DNA of 64,000 bases from Symsagittifera roscoffensis (Eukaryota > Xenacoelomorpha > Acoela > Convolutidae), in the NCBI RefSeq assembly GCF_963678635.1, contig NC_087065.1, forward strand, positions 10,811,579-10,875,578, in the 5' to 3' direction. A program made the translations under genes and the position numbers. The notes below the pieces were generated by a model. That model did no database searches. It was not told the DNA's origin and saw nothing but the letters and a program-made list of their open reading frames with translations. The first letter of the stretch is position 1. The number at the start of each line of letters is the position of its first letter. Positions 1-11,165 of this stretch are shown here, piece after piece.

Positions 1-3000
1 AGAAAATAGGGCAGCCACTGTACAACATCACCACCTCCGACTCATTCAACTTACCACACACTAGAAACAGGGCAGCCACTGTACAACATCACCATCTCCG
101 ACTCATTCAACTTACCACACACTAGAAAATAGGGCAGCCACTGTACATTATCAACACCTCCGACTCATTCAACTTACCACACACTAGAAACAGGCAGCCA
201 CTGTACAACATCACCACCTCCGACTCATTCAACTTACCACACATAGGAAACAGAGCAGCCACCGCACAACATCACCACCTCTGACTCATTCAACTTACCA
301 CACACTAGAAAATAGGGCAGCCACTGTACAACATCACCACCTCCGACTCAGTCAACTTACCACACACTAGAAACAGGGCAGCCACTGTACAGCATCACCA
401 CCTCCGACTCATTCAACTTACCGCACACTAGAAACAGAGCAGCCACCGCACAACATCACCACCTCCGACTCATTCAACTTACCACACACTAAAAAATAGG
501 GCCGACACTGTACAACATCACCACCTTGGACTCATTCAACTTAACACACAATAGAAAAAAGGGCAGCCACTGTACAGCATGAGCATCTCCGACTCATTCA
601 ACTTACCACAGACTAGAAAATAGGGTAGCCACTGTACAACATCATCACCTCCGTCTCTTTCAACTTACCACACACTAGAAACAGGACAGCCACTGTACAA
701 CATCACCACTACCGACTCATTCAACTTACCACACACTAGAAACAGGGCAGCCACTGTACAACATCACCATCTCCGACTCATTCAACTTACCACACACTAG
801 AAAATAGGGCAGCCACTGTACATTATCACCACCTCCGACTCATTCAACTTACCACACACTAGAAACAGGCAGCCACTGTACAACATCACCACCTCAGACT
901 CATTCAACTTACCACACATAGGAAACAGAGCAGCCACCGCACAACATCACCACCTCCGACTCTTTCAACTTACCACACACTAGAAAATAGGGCAGCCACT
1001 GTACAACATCACCACCTCCGACTCAGTCAACTTACCACACACTAGAAACAGGGCAGCCACTGTACAGCATCACCACCTCCGACTCATTCAACTTATCACA
1101 CACTAGAAACAGAGCAGCCACCGCACAACATCACCACCTCCGACTCATTCAACTTACCACACACTAAAAAATAGGGCCGACACTGTACAACATCACCACC
1201 TCGGACTCATTCAACTTAACACACAATAGAAAAAAGGGCAGCCACTGTACAGCATGAGCATCTCCGACTCATTCAACTTACCACAGACTAGAAAATAGGG
1301 TAGCCACTGTACAACATCATCACCTCCGTCTCATTCAACTTACCACACACTAAAAACAGGACAGCCACTGTACAACATCACCTCTACCGACTCATTCAAC
1401 TTACCACACACTAGAAAACAGGGCAGCCACTGTACAACATCACCACCTCCGACTCATTCAACTTACCACACATAGGAAACAGAGCAGCCACCGCACAACA
1501 TCACCACCTCCGACTCTTTCAACTTACCACACACTAGAAAATAGGGCAGCCACTGTACAACATCACCACCTCCGACTCAGTCAACTTACCACACACTAGA
1601 AACAGGGCAGCCACTGTACAGCATCACCACCTCCGACTCATTCAACTTATCACACACTAGAAACAGAGCAGCCACCGCACAACATCACCACCTCCGACTC
1701 ATTCAACTTACCACACACTAAAAAATTGGGCCGACACTGTACAACATCACCACCTCGGACTCATTCAACTTAACACACAATAGAAAAAAGGGCAGCCACT
1801 GTACAGCATGAGCATCTCCGACTCATTCAACTTACCACAGACTAGAAAATAGGGTAGCCACTGTACAATATCATCACCTCCGTCTCATTCAACTTACCAC
1901 ACACTAAAAACAGGACAGCCACTGTACAACATCACCTCTACCGACTCATTCAACTTACCACACACTAGAAAACAGGGCAGCCACTGTGCAACATCACCAC
2001 CTCCGACTCATTCAACTTACCACACACTAGAAACAGGGCAGCCACTGTACAACATCACCACCTCGGACTCAATCAACTTACCACACGCTAGAAACAGGAC
2101 AGGCACTGGACAACATCACCACCTCCGACTCATTTAACTTACCACACACTAGAAACAGGGCAGCCACTGTACAACATCACCACCTCCGACTCATTCAACT
2201 TACGACACACAAGAAAACAGGACAGCCACTGTACAACATCACCACCTCCGACTAATTCAACTTACCACACACTAGAAACAGGGCAGCCACTTTACAACAT
2301 CCCCACCTCCGACTCATTCAACTTACCACACACTAGAAAATAGGACAGCCACTGTACAACATCACCACCTCCGACTCATTCAACTTATCACACACTAGAA
2401 AATACGACAGCCACTGTACAACATCACCACCTCGGACTCATTCAACTTACCACACACTAGAAACAGGGCAGCCACTGTACAACATCACCACCTCCGACTC
2501 ATTCAAGTTACCACACACTAGAAAACAGGGCAGCCACTGTACAGCATCACCACCTCCGACTCATTCAACTTACCACACACTAGAAACAGGGCAGCCACTG
2601 TACAACATCACCACCTCCGACTCATTCAAGTTACCACACACTAGAAAACAGGGCAGCCACTGTACAGCATCACCACCTCCGACTCATTCAACTTACCACA
2701 CACTAGAAACAGGGCAGCCACTGTACAACATCACCACCTCCGACTCATTCAACTTACCACACACTAGAAAACAGGGCAGCCACTGTACAACATCACCACC
2801 TCGGACTCATTCAACTTACCACACACTAGAAAATAGGACAGCCACTGTACAACATCACCACCTCCGACTCATTCAACTTATCACACACTAGAAAATACGA
2901 CAGCCACTGTACAACATCACCACCTCCGACTCATTCAACTTACCACACACTAGAAAATACGACAGCCACTGTACAACATCACCACCTCCGACTCATTCAA

Positions 3001-3021
3001 CTTACCACACACTAGAAACAG
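1..3021. repeat. Satellite array, about 61-bp monomer, left block
   Basis: Tandem monomers of 61-62 bp built on the core GCAGCCACTGTACAACATCA followed by CACCTCCGACTCATTCAAC and a CACACTAGAAACAGG end. Monomers differ by a few bases. A run of three distinctive variants (starting with CCGACACTG instead of CAGCCACTG) recurs at about 502, 1177 and 1731, spacings of about 675 and 554 bp, that is 11 and 9 monomers. This shows higher-order repeat organisation. The monomer length is not a multiple of three and no long frame crosses it, so it is non-coding. The array is cut at 3021 by the LTR of the giant element and resumes at 26040. Confidence 0.95.
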
Positions 3022-3846
3022 GACGGAGCGTAGAAAAAGTACCTATTAACGACTGGCAGGCGTCAGTTACCTTAATTCTACTCGTTTTTCACCGTCTCGA
3101 CCTTGCCAGTTGATTTTCTGGTCTGTCTAGGGCAAAGTCAAACGATTTTTGATCAGCTTTCGTTTACATGCGAACACAACCACATAGCTGAGTCTCGGAT
3201 CCTCAGACTACGTGATTGTCATTAAAAACACGGCTCGAACAACCTATTTTATTATGTTTTTGTGTGACAGTTCTATATTAAATCCATTGGAGATGGATTG
3301 ACCCTTTCCTTTTTCTAGCTACTCATGCTCTGAAATATTAAATAATAACGGTGTTAATTAAGATCTATGACATTATAGCAGCTATATAGTCAGTCTACAC
3401 AGTACCTTCACATAGACAGTCTCTGGGGGACCAAGCCTCCGCACCCGTAATATTCTTGAGATAACACCCTTATCTCTTATATTTCGTGTCCCGGGAGGGT
3501 CCCGTGGTATATTTCTTCCCCCACTGAAGCCTCCTTCTCCACAAATATCCGTCGCTAAGGTTCTTATCGTGTGTTATTGCCACGATAAGAGGCTTCGTAA
3601 TTTTCTTGTCTCTGATACGACTGTTCTTCACAATCTATGGCGTCGTTCTGTTTTTCGTCTTTTTATTCAAAATGGCCGTCTTTTCTCTATTTCTCAGAAA
3701 TGTTCTTCTTCCAATCGAAATTTTAAAAATAAAAATTCTAGAACATTCTGACCCTCCGTCGCAACACTTTTTTGTTCATAAGGCCTTTAGTCACTCTTTT
3801 TTATGTCGCCGGAAGGTTGTGCTGTGTCATCTGGCAGAATGGCACA
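3022..3846 (-). repeat. 3' LTR of the giant element
   Basis: 825 bp, nearly identical to 25189-26039. In the coding (minus) sense it starts TGTGCC at 3846 and ends CTCCGTC at 3022, so it has the usual TG start but not the usual CA end. Differences from the other LTR seen by eye are about four substitutions, a 2-bp indel and one 28-bp indel flanked by AGT. A minus-strand AATAAA lies at 3248-3253. The plus-strand frame of about 117 codons inside it is conserved only because the LTR is. Confidence 0.92.
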
Positions 3847-3857
3847 TACTCCCCGGA
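3847..3857 (-). other. Polypurine tract of the giant element
   Basis: Read on the minus strand the bases directly before the 3' LTR are CCGGGGAGTA followed by TGTGCC. A short G-rich purine run abutting the TG of the 3' LTR is the expected plus-strand primer site. Similar CCGGGGAGT stretches recur inside the element at about 13431, 15895, 15937, 15979 and 16063. Confidence 0.6.
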
Positions 3858-4594
3858 CAAGTCTCCATCAATGTCCCTATTGATCGCATAACACCGGGTT
3901 ATCGTCAAGTAGTTATCCAGTTTTCTGTAATCAATCTTACAAATCGCATAAGAAAATGAAATTTATCTACCCCACCTCAACTCACTACGTGTTCACAAAT
4001 GGCATCGTACTACATCTCACTGCCTTTCAACATTTTCACAAAATTTGCACCATGAGGAGTGTCCTAGATAAAATTTCTTTTCTGACTACTTACGTCGTCT
4101 TGCCATAAAACTTCTTTTCGCTCTTTGTGATTAAAAAGTGGGACGTGGCACGGCCACGCACCCGTTAAAATTAACTTAACATTACTCACCAAGTATAATC
4201 AGTCATTTATGCGGTCCTTTCAATATTAAAACTAAGAAACTCTGTGGCTAGGAAAGTTCTTGAGTTACCCACCCTTCTCGAGCGAGTTTAATCAAACTTA
4301 CCATGTCGCCATACAGTGAATTTGTGTCTTACACAGGTTAAAAATTTCAGTCGTGAATAAATAGGTAAATATACTCACCTATGTTCCTTATATACATACA
4401 TAGATAGTAGTAACTAAAATCAATAATTTCAACAATTTTAACAAACGCAACATTTTCAAAGTTTGGTCTGACCAAACTATATCAAAACAAAAAGTTTAAC
4501 AAGTTCAATAATCAAAACTTGGTTGATTTGTTCAAGTTTTTACACACAAAGACAATCAAGTTTTTTCTCCTTCTCTTCTCTTCTTTGGTCATCT
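3847..4594 (-). other. 3' untranslated stretch of the giant element
   Basis: About 750 bp between the stop of the last accessory ORF and the 3' LTR. It is A/T-rich with no convincing coding frame. The first 40 bp in from the LTR resemble 13431-13472. Nothing else recognised. Confidence 0.6.
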
Positions 4595-5518
4595 TCATTC
4601 CATCATTTCTCCATCCTGATGTTCAGCGTCACTGTCTTCCAGGACTTTCTCTAACATGTCCAGAGAGTTGCGGGCCGTGCCCCAACCCTCCTGTTCCAAC
4701 AGCCTCGGTTTGCAGCAAGGTAGCAAGTCCACATTCACCTTCTGCTCCCGGTTCCTGCAAAAGCTGTTGTGAAGACATAGGCTCACGTTTCGTTCTAGGT
4801 CAGCTCTTAAGACCTCTTTCTTCTCCTCTTCAGTAACACAAGGCGTTCCAGCTACCCGCTTCACCGCTGTGGTGACCGCGTTTCTGTGCGTCAAGAATGC
4901 TCGTTTATAGGCTCCTGGTCCTATATCTAGCTGGAAAGATTGATAGGCTTCCGTGTTCCTTGACATGTGACGCTTCGCGCGTTCATACATCCATGATGTC
5001 ATCACTGCACGGAACCAAGGCATCAATCTTTGCCTTGACCATATTCTTTCAATGGCTTTAGGTATCCTCAGAACCTTGCAGGTGGTTCTGAAAAGATCCA
5101 ATTCACGACTCATCTTCACGTTGCTCAGCTGCTCAGGAGTCGGCACGGCCGTCTCCTGCTGACTTGTGTCCGCGTTAGCCTCCAACCATCTCACTGCTAG
5201 CATGGCGCTAACCACCACGATTGACACTTGTTGATTCTGATCGGGCAACCCCGTGGAGTACAATTCCTCCACGTCCCATACTAGGATCAGATTCCCGCGT
5301 TTGGGGTACCACAACGTCTGCGCCAAGCAGTGGCAAGGATACTCCCCATGGGTTCTCACTATGTTCCTTCGGGTCCGATACCCTGAGGCTCCCAGCAACG
5401 GTTCCACTTCCATCAGAATTCTATGTAAATCGTCTTTCTCTTCTATGGTGGGGAATTCAGTGGGTAACGCTCCACTCGCTTTCTGTTTCTGGAACTCACT
5501 CACGTTACCTTCGTTCAG
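4595..5518 (-). CDS. Accessory ORF, last segment (unknown protein)
   Basis: A frame of about 300 codons that I do not recognise. It is in the same frame as the segment upstream: that one ends with a TGA at 5521-5519 and this one continues directly after it, with a first possible start at a GTG five codons later. The two therefore probably formed one protein, and the TGA is either a nonsense change or a readthrough site. The product is charged and mixed, with several Cys near the end (for example CCKPRLLEQ), no signal peptide and no clear membrane segment. It is the final coding piece before the 3' LTR. Function unknown. Confidence 0.6.
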   Translation of the reverse strand: MNEGNVSEFQKQKASGALPTEFPTIEEKDDLHRILMEVEPLLGASGYRTRRNIVRTHGEYPCHCLAQTLWYPKRGNLILVWDVEELYSTGLPDQNQQVSIVVVSAMLAVRWLEANADTSQQETAVPTPEQLSNVKMSRELDLFRTTCKVLRIPKAIERIWSRQRLMPWFRAVMTSWMYERAKRHMSRNTEAYQSFQLDIGPGAYKRAFLTHRNAVTTAVKRVAGTPCVTEEEKKEVLRADLERNVSLCLHNSFCRNREQKVNVDLLPCCKPRLLEQEGWGTARNSLDMLEKVLEDSDAEHQDGEMME

Positions 5519-6655
5519 TCACATGAACTCTTCACCCACAACGTCTTGCAACTCGCCTTCAGATCTTTTCTGGACTGCCCGAAAGATCTTTGCCAACAAG
5601 TCATATGACCTTTCTGACATTCTGGCCAACCTCACGCACTTTGGCACAGAGAAAAGTTGGTCAACCAACACTTGTTGCGTCCTCGCATCCATAACCACCA
5701 TGTGCGTAGGATACTTGCTATTACAATATGGCGCGGAGCTTGAACCCACCATATATTTTGAACCAGTAGGTCTGTGATAGGCTTCACTATCCTTCAGATT
5801 CATTTCATTTTCTAGAGCTTCTCGCCAGCCTCCAATCTTCTGCTCTGTCTGCAATGCTCCAGGGAATATTTCCACGCTGAGGGACGTCACTAGCTCATGG
5901 GCACGCTCCAGGCGCTCGAGTGATTCTATCGAACTCGTCATGCTACAAAATCCCAAGGCTGTGATCAGGTTTACGTCCGTCACCCCATGGCAGTCTGCGA
6001 CCAATTCCATGGCACTCTTATCTGACATGCTCAATCTCCCGTACAATCGTGCCAGTTGTCGATGCTGCTCGCTCAGCGTAATCAGGCAGTGTCCCAGGTT
6101 ACAAACATGTCCTTCCATCCCACTGTGTTGAGCCAAGCATGTGCCTTGCTTCAACCAATTACTCGGTGTACCTTCCTCGGACAGCTCCGTGGACGGGTTG
6201 CTCTTCCTCTTCGTCAATCTCATGGCCAGCAGGTGATGTATCATGGCCAGATCATATAAACTCGCATCATCATCCCGGTCTAACATGATATCCGCGGTCA
6301 TGTCCCAGATTAAGCCTGCGTTAGGATGGGGACACCAGGAAGGCTTCATGAGTTCCCACATCACTACTAAACTGGTTTTCAAGGGACCGTCCCAAGAACC
6401 ACAATCAAAAATCACTTGTCCTTTTAGCTCGGGAATCGAGGGTTCGACCACTCGTTCTTCCAGAATAATTCCCAGCTTGGGTTGTTCCACCATCAGCATT
6501 CCGATTTCCTTAATCCGTTCAACCCAGAAGTTGAGCACTGTGACTTGCTCATAGTCGAAGTACGCTTCTCTGGCTTCTTCATTCACGAAGGGATTATACG
6601 CTATCCCGGTATGCCAGACACATATTGGAATGACTTCCGTTTCCCTAGTGTTGCA
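5519..6655 (-). CDS. Accessory ORF, third segment (unknown protein)
   Basis: About 355 codons are open from an AAT-preceded GTG at 6586 to the TGA at 5519-5521, but the frame is already open upstream to about 6655, where it overlaps the end of the preceding segment in another frame. The protein-like sequence on both sides of that overlap suggests a one-base frameshift near the run at 6655-6667 in what was one long ORF. The product is mixed alpha-helical in character, with no domain that I recognise and no obvious membrane segment. It would be part of the same polyprotein as its neighbours. Confidence 0.6.
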   Translation of the reverse strand, partial: CNTRETEVIPICVWHTGIAYNPFVNEEAREAYFDYEQVTVLNFWVERIKEIGMLMVEQPKLGIILEERVVEPSIPELKGQVIFDCGSWDGPLKTSLVVMWELMKPSWCPHPNAGLIWDMTADIMLDRDDDASLYDLAMIHHLLAMRLTKRKSNPSTELSEEGTPSNWLKQGTCLAQHSGMEGHVCNLGHCLITLSEQHRQLARLYGRLSMSDKSAMELVADCHGVTDVNLITALGFCSMTSSIESLERLERAHELVTSLSVEIFPGALQTEQKIGGWREALENEMNLKDSEAYHRPTGSKYMVGSSSAPYCNSKYPTHMVVMDARTQQVLVDQLFSVPKCVRLARMSERSYDLLAKIFRAVQKRSEGELQDVVGEEFM

Positions 6656-9130
6656 AACTCTTTTTGTCCTCTGATCGCTTCAATCAACTCTCGGCTCACT
6701 TTCAATTCTTTGTTGGAATATCTTCTCACCTCTTCCAACTTGCGATAGCTTTCCATATCACTCGACTCCTTGCTTGGCACAGTCAATGGCATGTCCTGAT
6801 ATAGTTCCAGTAGTGCCCTAAGGAAGTTCCTTTCGCAATCAACTCCCTTTTGCCGAATGATCTTTATACATTCTCCCAAAACAGGAGTGGGGATACGATC
6901 CACCACGAACCTGACAAAGCAAAGGGCATCCTTTCGCTTAGCCCATGCTATCGCTGAATCGTCTCTTGAGATCAATGCTCGCAGAGCTTCCATCAATTCT
7001 AGCTCCTGTTCTCGTGATCTCGAGGCATTACTGGCTTCATACTCCGCCTTCTTGATGCCCATCAAGTACCAAGCCAGTCGTACTTGTAGATCAGTTCTCG
7101 TGCATGGATGAGCTAGGTATGCTGCCACCGTCGCAGGTGCATGCATCGTCTCATCGAAGTATTTCTGGAGGGCCGCCCTCCAAGAAACCTCTAGCAGTTT
7201 TTCCAATCCAACTTCGTTCGCTTCTGATGATATTACCGTGCTATACTCTTTTCGATTGAAGTTAGAGTTCTCCGTAAGCCCTTTCAGATATTCTTGCATG
7301 GCTCGCTTCTCGCTCCAAGCCATCAGGTGCCCTCTCGCGGAGTTCCTCGCTTTCAACATCTCCACATAACCCCCTGCCGGATCTCCCATGTGGACCGATT
7401 CCGGCACAGTTATTCGGTTGTACTCGACCACGTCGAGTTGTCCTTCCAGTTTCAACTTGGCCATGTTGATTCGCGAGGGCCCATAATCTTCAAGTCCTCC
7501 AGATCCACATTGACTGATGATTTCCATTTCTAACTTAGTGTCTGCCAGGGTTTGCGCCGTCTTCTTCGATCTTGTGGCGGTTATGGTCAGACCTGCCAAG
7601 AGCATAGGGGGTATCAGATTCTCTTTTTCTCCCCCTGTCAGCGTTGCGCTATCTCCTTGCCCGCTCTCGCCTGAACGACCTGCGCTCGTTAAAGAGGTCA
7701 CCACTGCGCTGGCTCTCGACTTCACCACTCTCGGGTTCATGGCTCGACTTCCTGTTTTCCCTTTTAGTCGCTTCAGCCCTTTCCTGGCTCGTCTGACAGG
7801 TAATTTCTTTGCAACATGCTGATCATCGGCACTGTCTTCTGTTACTGACTCGGTCAGAACATCCGACTCCATGGAGCTCACTATTTTCTCCAGGACCTCA
7901 CGCATGATGGGTTGATTCAATCCCACCTTCATTATGGACTGTGTCCCATATCGTCGTATCACGTCCCACGATTTTTCCATGAAGTTCACTCGGCTCCAGG
8001 TTGCTCCTGTCTTGCCTTCCAGCTCCATTTGATATCTTTCCCATTCCTCTTCTGGTAACGTACTGAGGAACGATATCCTCATCGACTCTTCGATTTTCCT
8101 CCTCCTCGGTGATTCATGAAGCAGTTTCTGCGGATCCCTGCTTCGGCACTCTCTAGCCTGGCTTATTGGGTCCATCGGAGATAGATCGGCCGACGCCTCC
8201 TTTGTAGGAGACATGAAGGACGATGGTGCCATCAGCAATAAACTCCCATCGACTTCCCCATCGTCGTCTTCACTGAACCGGTATTCTAGCAAGTCCCTTT
8301 CCAACGCTCCTAGATCGGTCTCTCCCAGTCTCTCCGTCTTACTTCCGGTCCCGTCATCGTTATCGTCCTGATCCATCAATTCATCGTCGTCCGCATCAGG
8401 TTTCGGCTTGGGTCCCGAGGGTCCTTGTCGTGCGTCCGTGCCCGAATCCGGCCGAGCCGGTACGGCCATGTCTCCTGCGTGATAAAACAATTCATCATCC
8501 ACCAGGAATTCTACTAACTCCTCGCCATGTGGGGCCAGGTCTTCTATCGTTATATATGAGCCTCCTCTGCTCTCCCTTGCCACCTCCAGCATCACTACTC
8601 TCGCTTCTCCTGACCACTTCAGTCTCGATAAGTCATCCGCGGAAGAATACACTTCGTTCCACGTTTCAGCTGAGACCTCTGGTCTCCTGGAGGGTAGTGC
8701 CTTGATCTTTTTCCTGCTCCAGGCATCGGGGAATGAGAAGTCAAACGTATGCGCGGCGGCAGCGTTCCAGCTGATGAAGCGCGGCTCCATCCCTCCACTC
8801 CACTTCAACATTCTCTTCTCTGCGTCACGAGCTGCTCCGATGCGAGGGGCAATGATGGGAGACGTGACTCCCAACAACATCCTCCTTATCGGTGGATATC
8901 GAGGGCATTGGTCCGGCAGCGGCCTGGACCCAGGAAGCCATGTTTGTTGATTCTCTTTCGCGTGGGCGTAGGCTCCTGGCAATTGAGGTACTCCCACAGC
9001 CTCTCCTGTATCTTTCACCACTGGTCTCAAATTCCAAAGTTTTGGGTTAAACTGGATGTGGGACAGATCCTCACGGCCCGTTCGGCATTTGAAGTGGTTG
9101 TTGAAGTCCGAACAGCCTATCGTCGCTAGC
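6601..9130 (-). CDS. Accessory ORF, second segment (unknown protein, acidic middle)
   Basis: More than 800 codons. A nominal TTG start lies at 9030, but the frame runs open upstream to about 9130, overlapping the end of the previous segment. The visible content is a basic N-terminal third, an acidic linker (about residues 215-270, with runs such as DADDDELMDQDDNDDG), a basic patch (KKLPVRRARKGLKRLKGKTG) and a helical C-terminal third. No domain recognised. The break from the previous segment lies at 9125-9130, where a GCTAGC palindrome gives four extra bases compared with a continuous frame. I infer a frameshift in one ancestral ORF. It could be a structural or nucleic-acid-associated protein, but nothing shows this directly. 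Confidence 0.6.
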
Positions 9131-11165
9131 CAGCTTTCTCAGTTCACTCTGCTCTACCCAATTCAGCACGGAACAATCCACGACTGAGACCAGGTTGACG
9201 TACAACACCGAATTCCTGTACGCTTTAACTTGCACATCCGGGAACGCAAAAGACATCACCGGTCCATACACCACTGTGACGAATTCCCTCAGTCCGTGGA
9301 CCAGAGCCAACGGATCAATCCGCATCATGACAGCTAAGTCCGTTAGTAAGGGCATGCCACAATACTGCTTGCATTCGCCTGCGTTCGTCGCAACTTTGTC
9401 TTCTCCTGTGACGCTTCTGTTCTGCTGCAAGAGGTATTGAAGCAGGAGAGTCCTCCAGTCTTTCATCTTCTTGAGCGAGGCGGTTTCCAATTGTGCATTG
9501 AACTCACGATTGGGTCCCTGTAGTTGTTCAGGGTAACGCAACAGCACAAGCAAGTCTCCCAGTCGACCGTAGGTCATGGCAATCAGAGTCAGGAGTCCAT
9601 CCAATCTCAAATCTGCCGACGCTTGGGTAAAGAGGTTTGCCGGTCCTTTCACAAAGTTTTCATGACCAAATGTCACGTATAAGGCTATCACCAGGCCAAT
9701 CGACAACTTCCTAATGTCCTTGACGAAACTCGCGATCAGGTTCCTAGATGCCTTCGGATAGCACGTCGATAGGAAAGATGGCGTCCATCCCACTCCCATT
9801 CCACCCAAGATGGCATCTGATCGTTCATACTGTGCCTTCGTGGCCAGCACGTCAGCTTGGAACTTGTCCAGCGACATCGTGTTTACGTCTTGCATCAGTT
9901 TCAACATCTTGCCTCCAGCCAACTCCCGGGCATCAAATAGATTCTTCAGATACACGTGTATCTCTTTAATTATTGCGGGCGCATGCTCGAACGCGTCCTC
10001 ACCCAAGGTGCACAGCCTCGGTGACAAATACAACCATACGTTGTTGTGCGGCTTCGTTCGCAAAGCCACTGCCATGAGGTCCTCCTCCGCTGACGTCATG
10101 TTCTTTCTGATCATCCTTCCCTGCTCATTCTCTGCATGATCCATCTGTCTGAACCAGAGATCATCAGCCACCTGTTGTACTAACAGATGATCGTCATCTA
10201 CCCCTGGTCTTAACTTCAGTAATCTGGCGAAGTTGGACAGCTCCAACCCCAGAACTTCGTCTAGCACCAACCGAGTTGTGCTACAATCTCTGAGCCCCTG
10301 TATGGCATTCGAAATGTCAGCCCAAACGGCGGGAAGCTCAGATCGGGACGGATAGTAATTGTCCGGGTCCACCACTCTGTTTGGGGCAGGAATTATCACG
10401 TTGAATATCCCCTCTGCTATCGTTGTGACCATTGTGTACACAAATTGAAGGGGTTCTGGCAACGCAGCGTAGCCTGGTGACAATACAAAGATCACCTTCA
10501 CCACATTCATGGTGAAGCGTTGTCTTGCTGCTGCTTCTACCTCGGCCATCGCCGAGAGCAGTGTCATTATCGCCTCCCCTATAACCTCGTTACTCGGGAT
10601 CGACCCATCCGTCAGATGTGACAATAAGCCCCTGCTTTGCAGATGATCATTTGAGCCTGCAACCACTATTACCTGCGGCTCCATACTGACCACCCTTCGC
10701 ACACTTATCATCATGCCGATTGCTTGTCCCCAGTCCAATTTAGGTGCCGTCAAGAAAATCACATCAGGCCAGAAGAGAGAACGGGGCGTGTAGAGATAAT
10801 CGGAGCCGGCCACAATCAGATACTTGGCAGCCTTCATGTCCAAGGGATCATAAGCTGCAAAAAGGCCATCGCCTATCGGGGCCTTCAGGTTCCCATATCT
10901 CTTATCGTCTCCAACCACTGTTGTCGTTCGGGGGCAATCCCTCGAATACTCGCCAGGCGTCTGACCGGGTGGTTTAGCGAATTGTCTGTACATCTTGTGA
11001 TGTTTGTTATTGGGCTTGTTCTCCGTCTGGAATTTGCCCTTGCGAGCAGGTGGCGTCCTTTCCCGGGTCCTATCTCGAACATCGGTGAGCGATCGGGTGT
11101 TTAAGGGTCCAAAGGTATTGTCATGAGGCAATCCATTCAAGTCTGACCATAGACGAAGATCTCAT
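9071..11165 (-). CDS. Accessory ORF, first long segment, SGNH-hydrolase-like
   Basis: About 690 codons, open after a TGA near 11166. There is no good ATG at the head: the first codon of the nominal frame is TTG at 11140 and the first ATG is about 50 codons in. Residues about 105-275 have the layout of an SGNH/GDSL-type esterase fold: a strand ending VAGSDYL (block I position), a strand ending VIVVAGSNDH (block III, G-x-N-D, residues 162-165), a further strand VKVIFVLSPG, and DPDNYYPSR near the block V position. The canonical GDS is GSD here, so catalytic activity is doubtful. The remaining 400 residues are unrecognised and helical. The preceding ORF ends in a second, better block I, and this frame begins just past it. 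Confidence 0.6.

Noticed and set aside
1-3021. CRISPR-like array
   Set aside because: Monomers are contiguous 61-bp repeats without unique spacers, in a eukaryotic context.
3569-3959. Plus-strand frames of 60 and 117 codons in the left LTR, with copies in the right LTR, one with a hydrophobic segment
   Set aside because: They are antisense to the element, start with non-ATG or poor codons, and are repeated only because the LTR is repeated.
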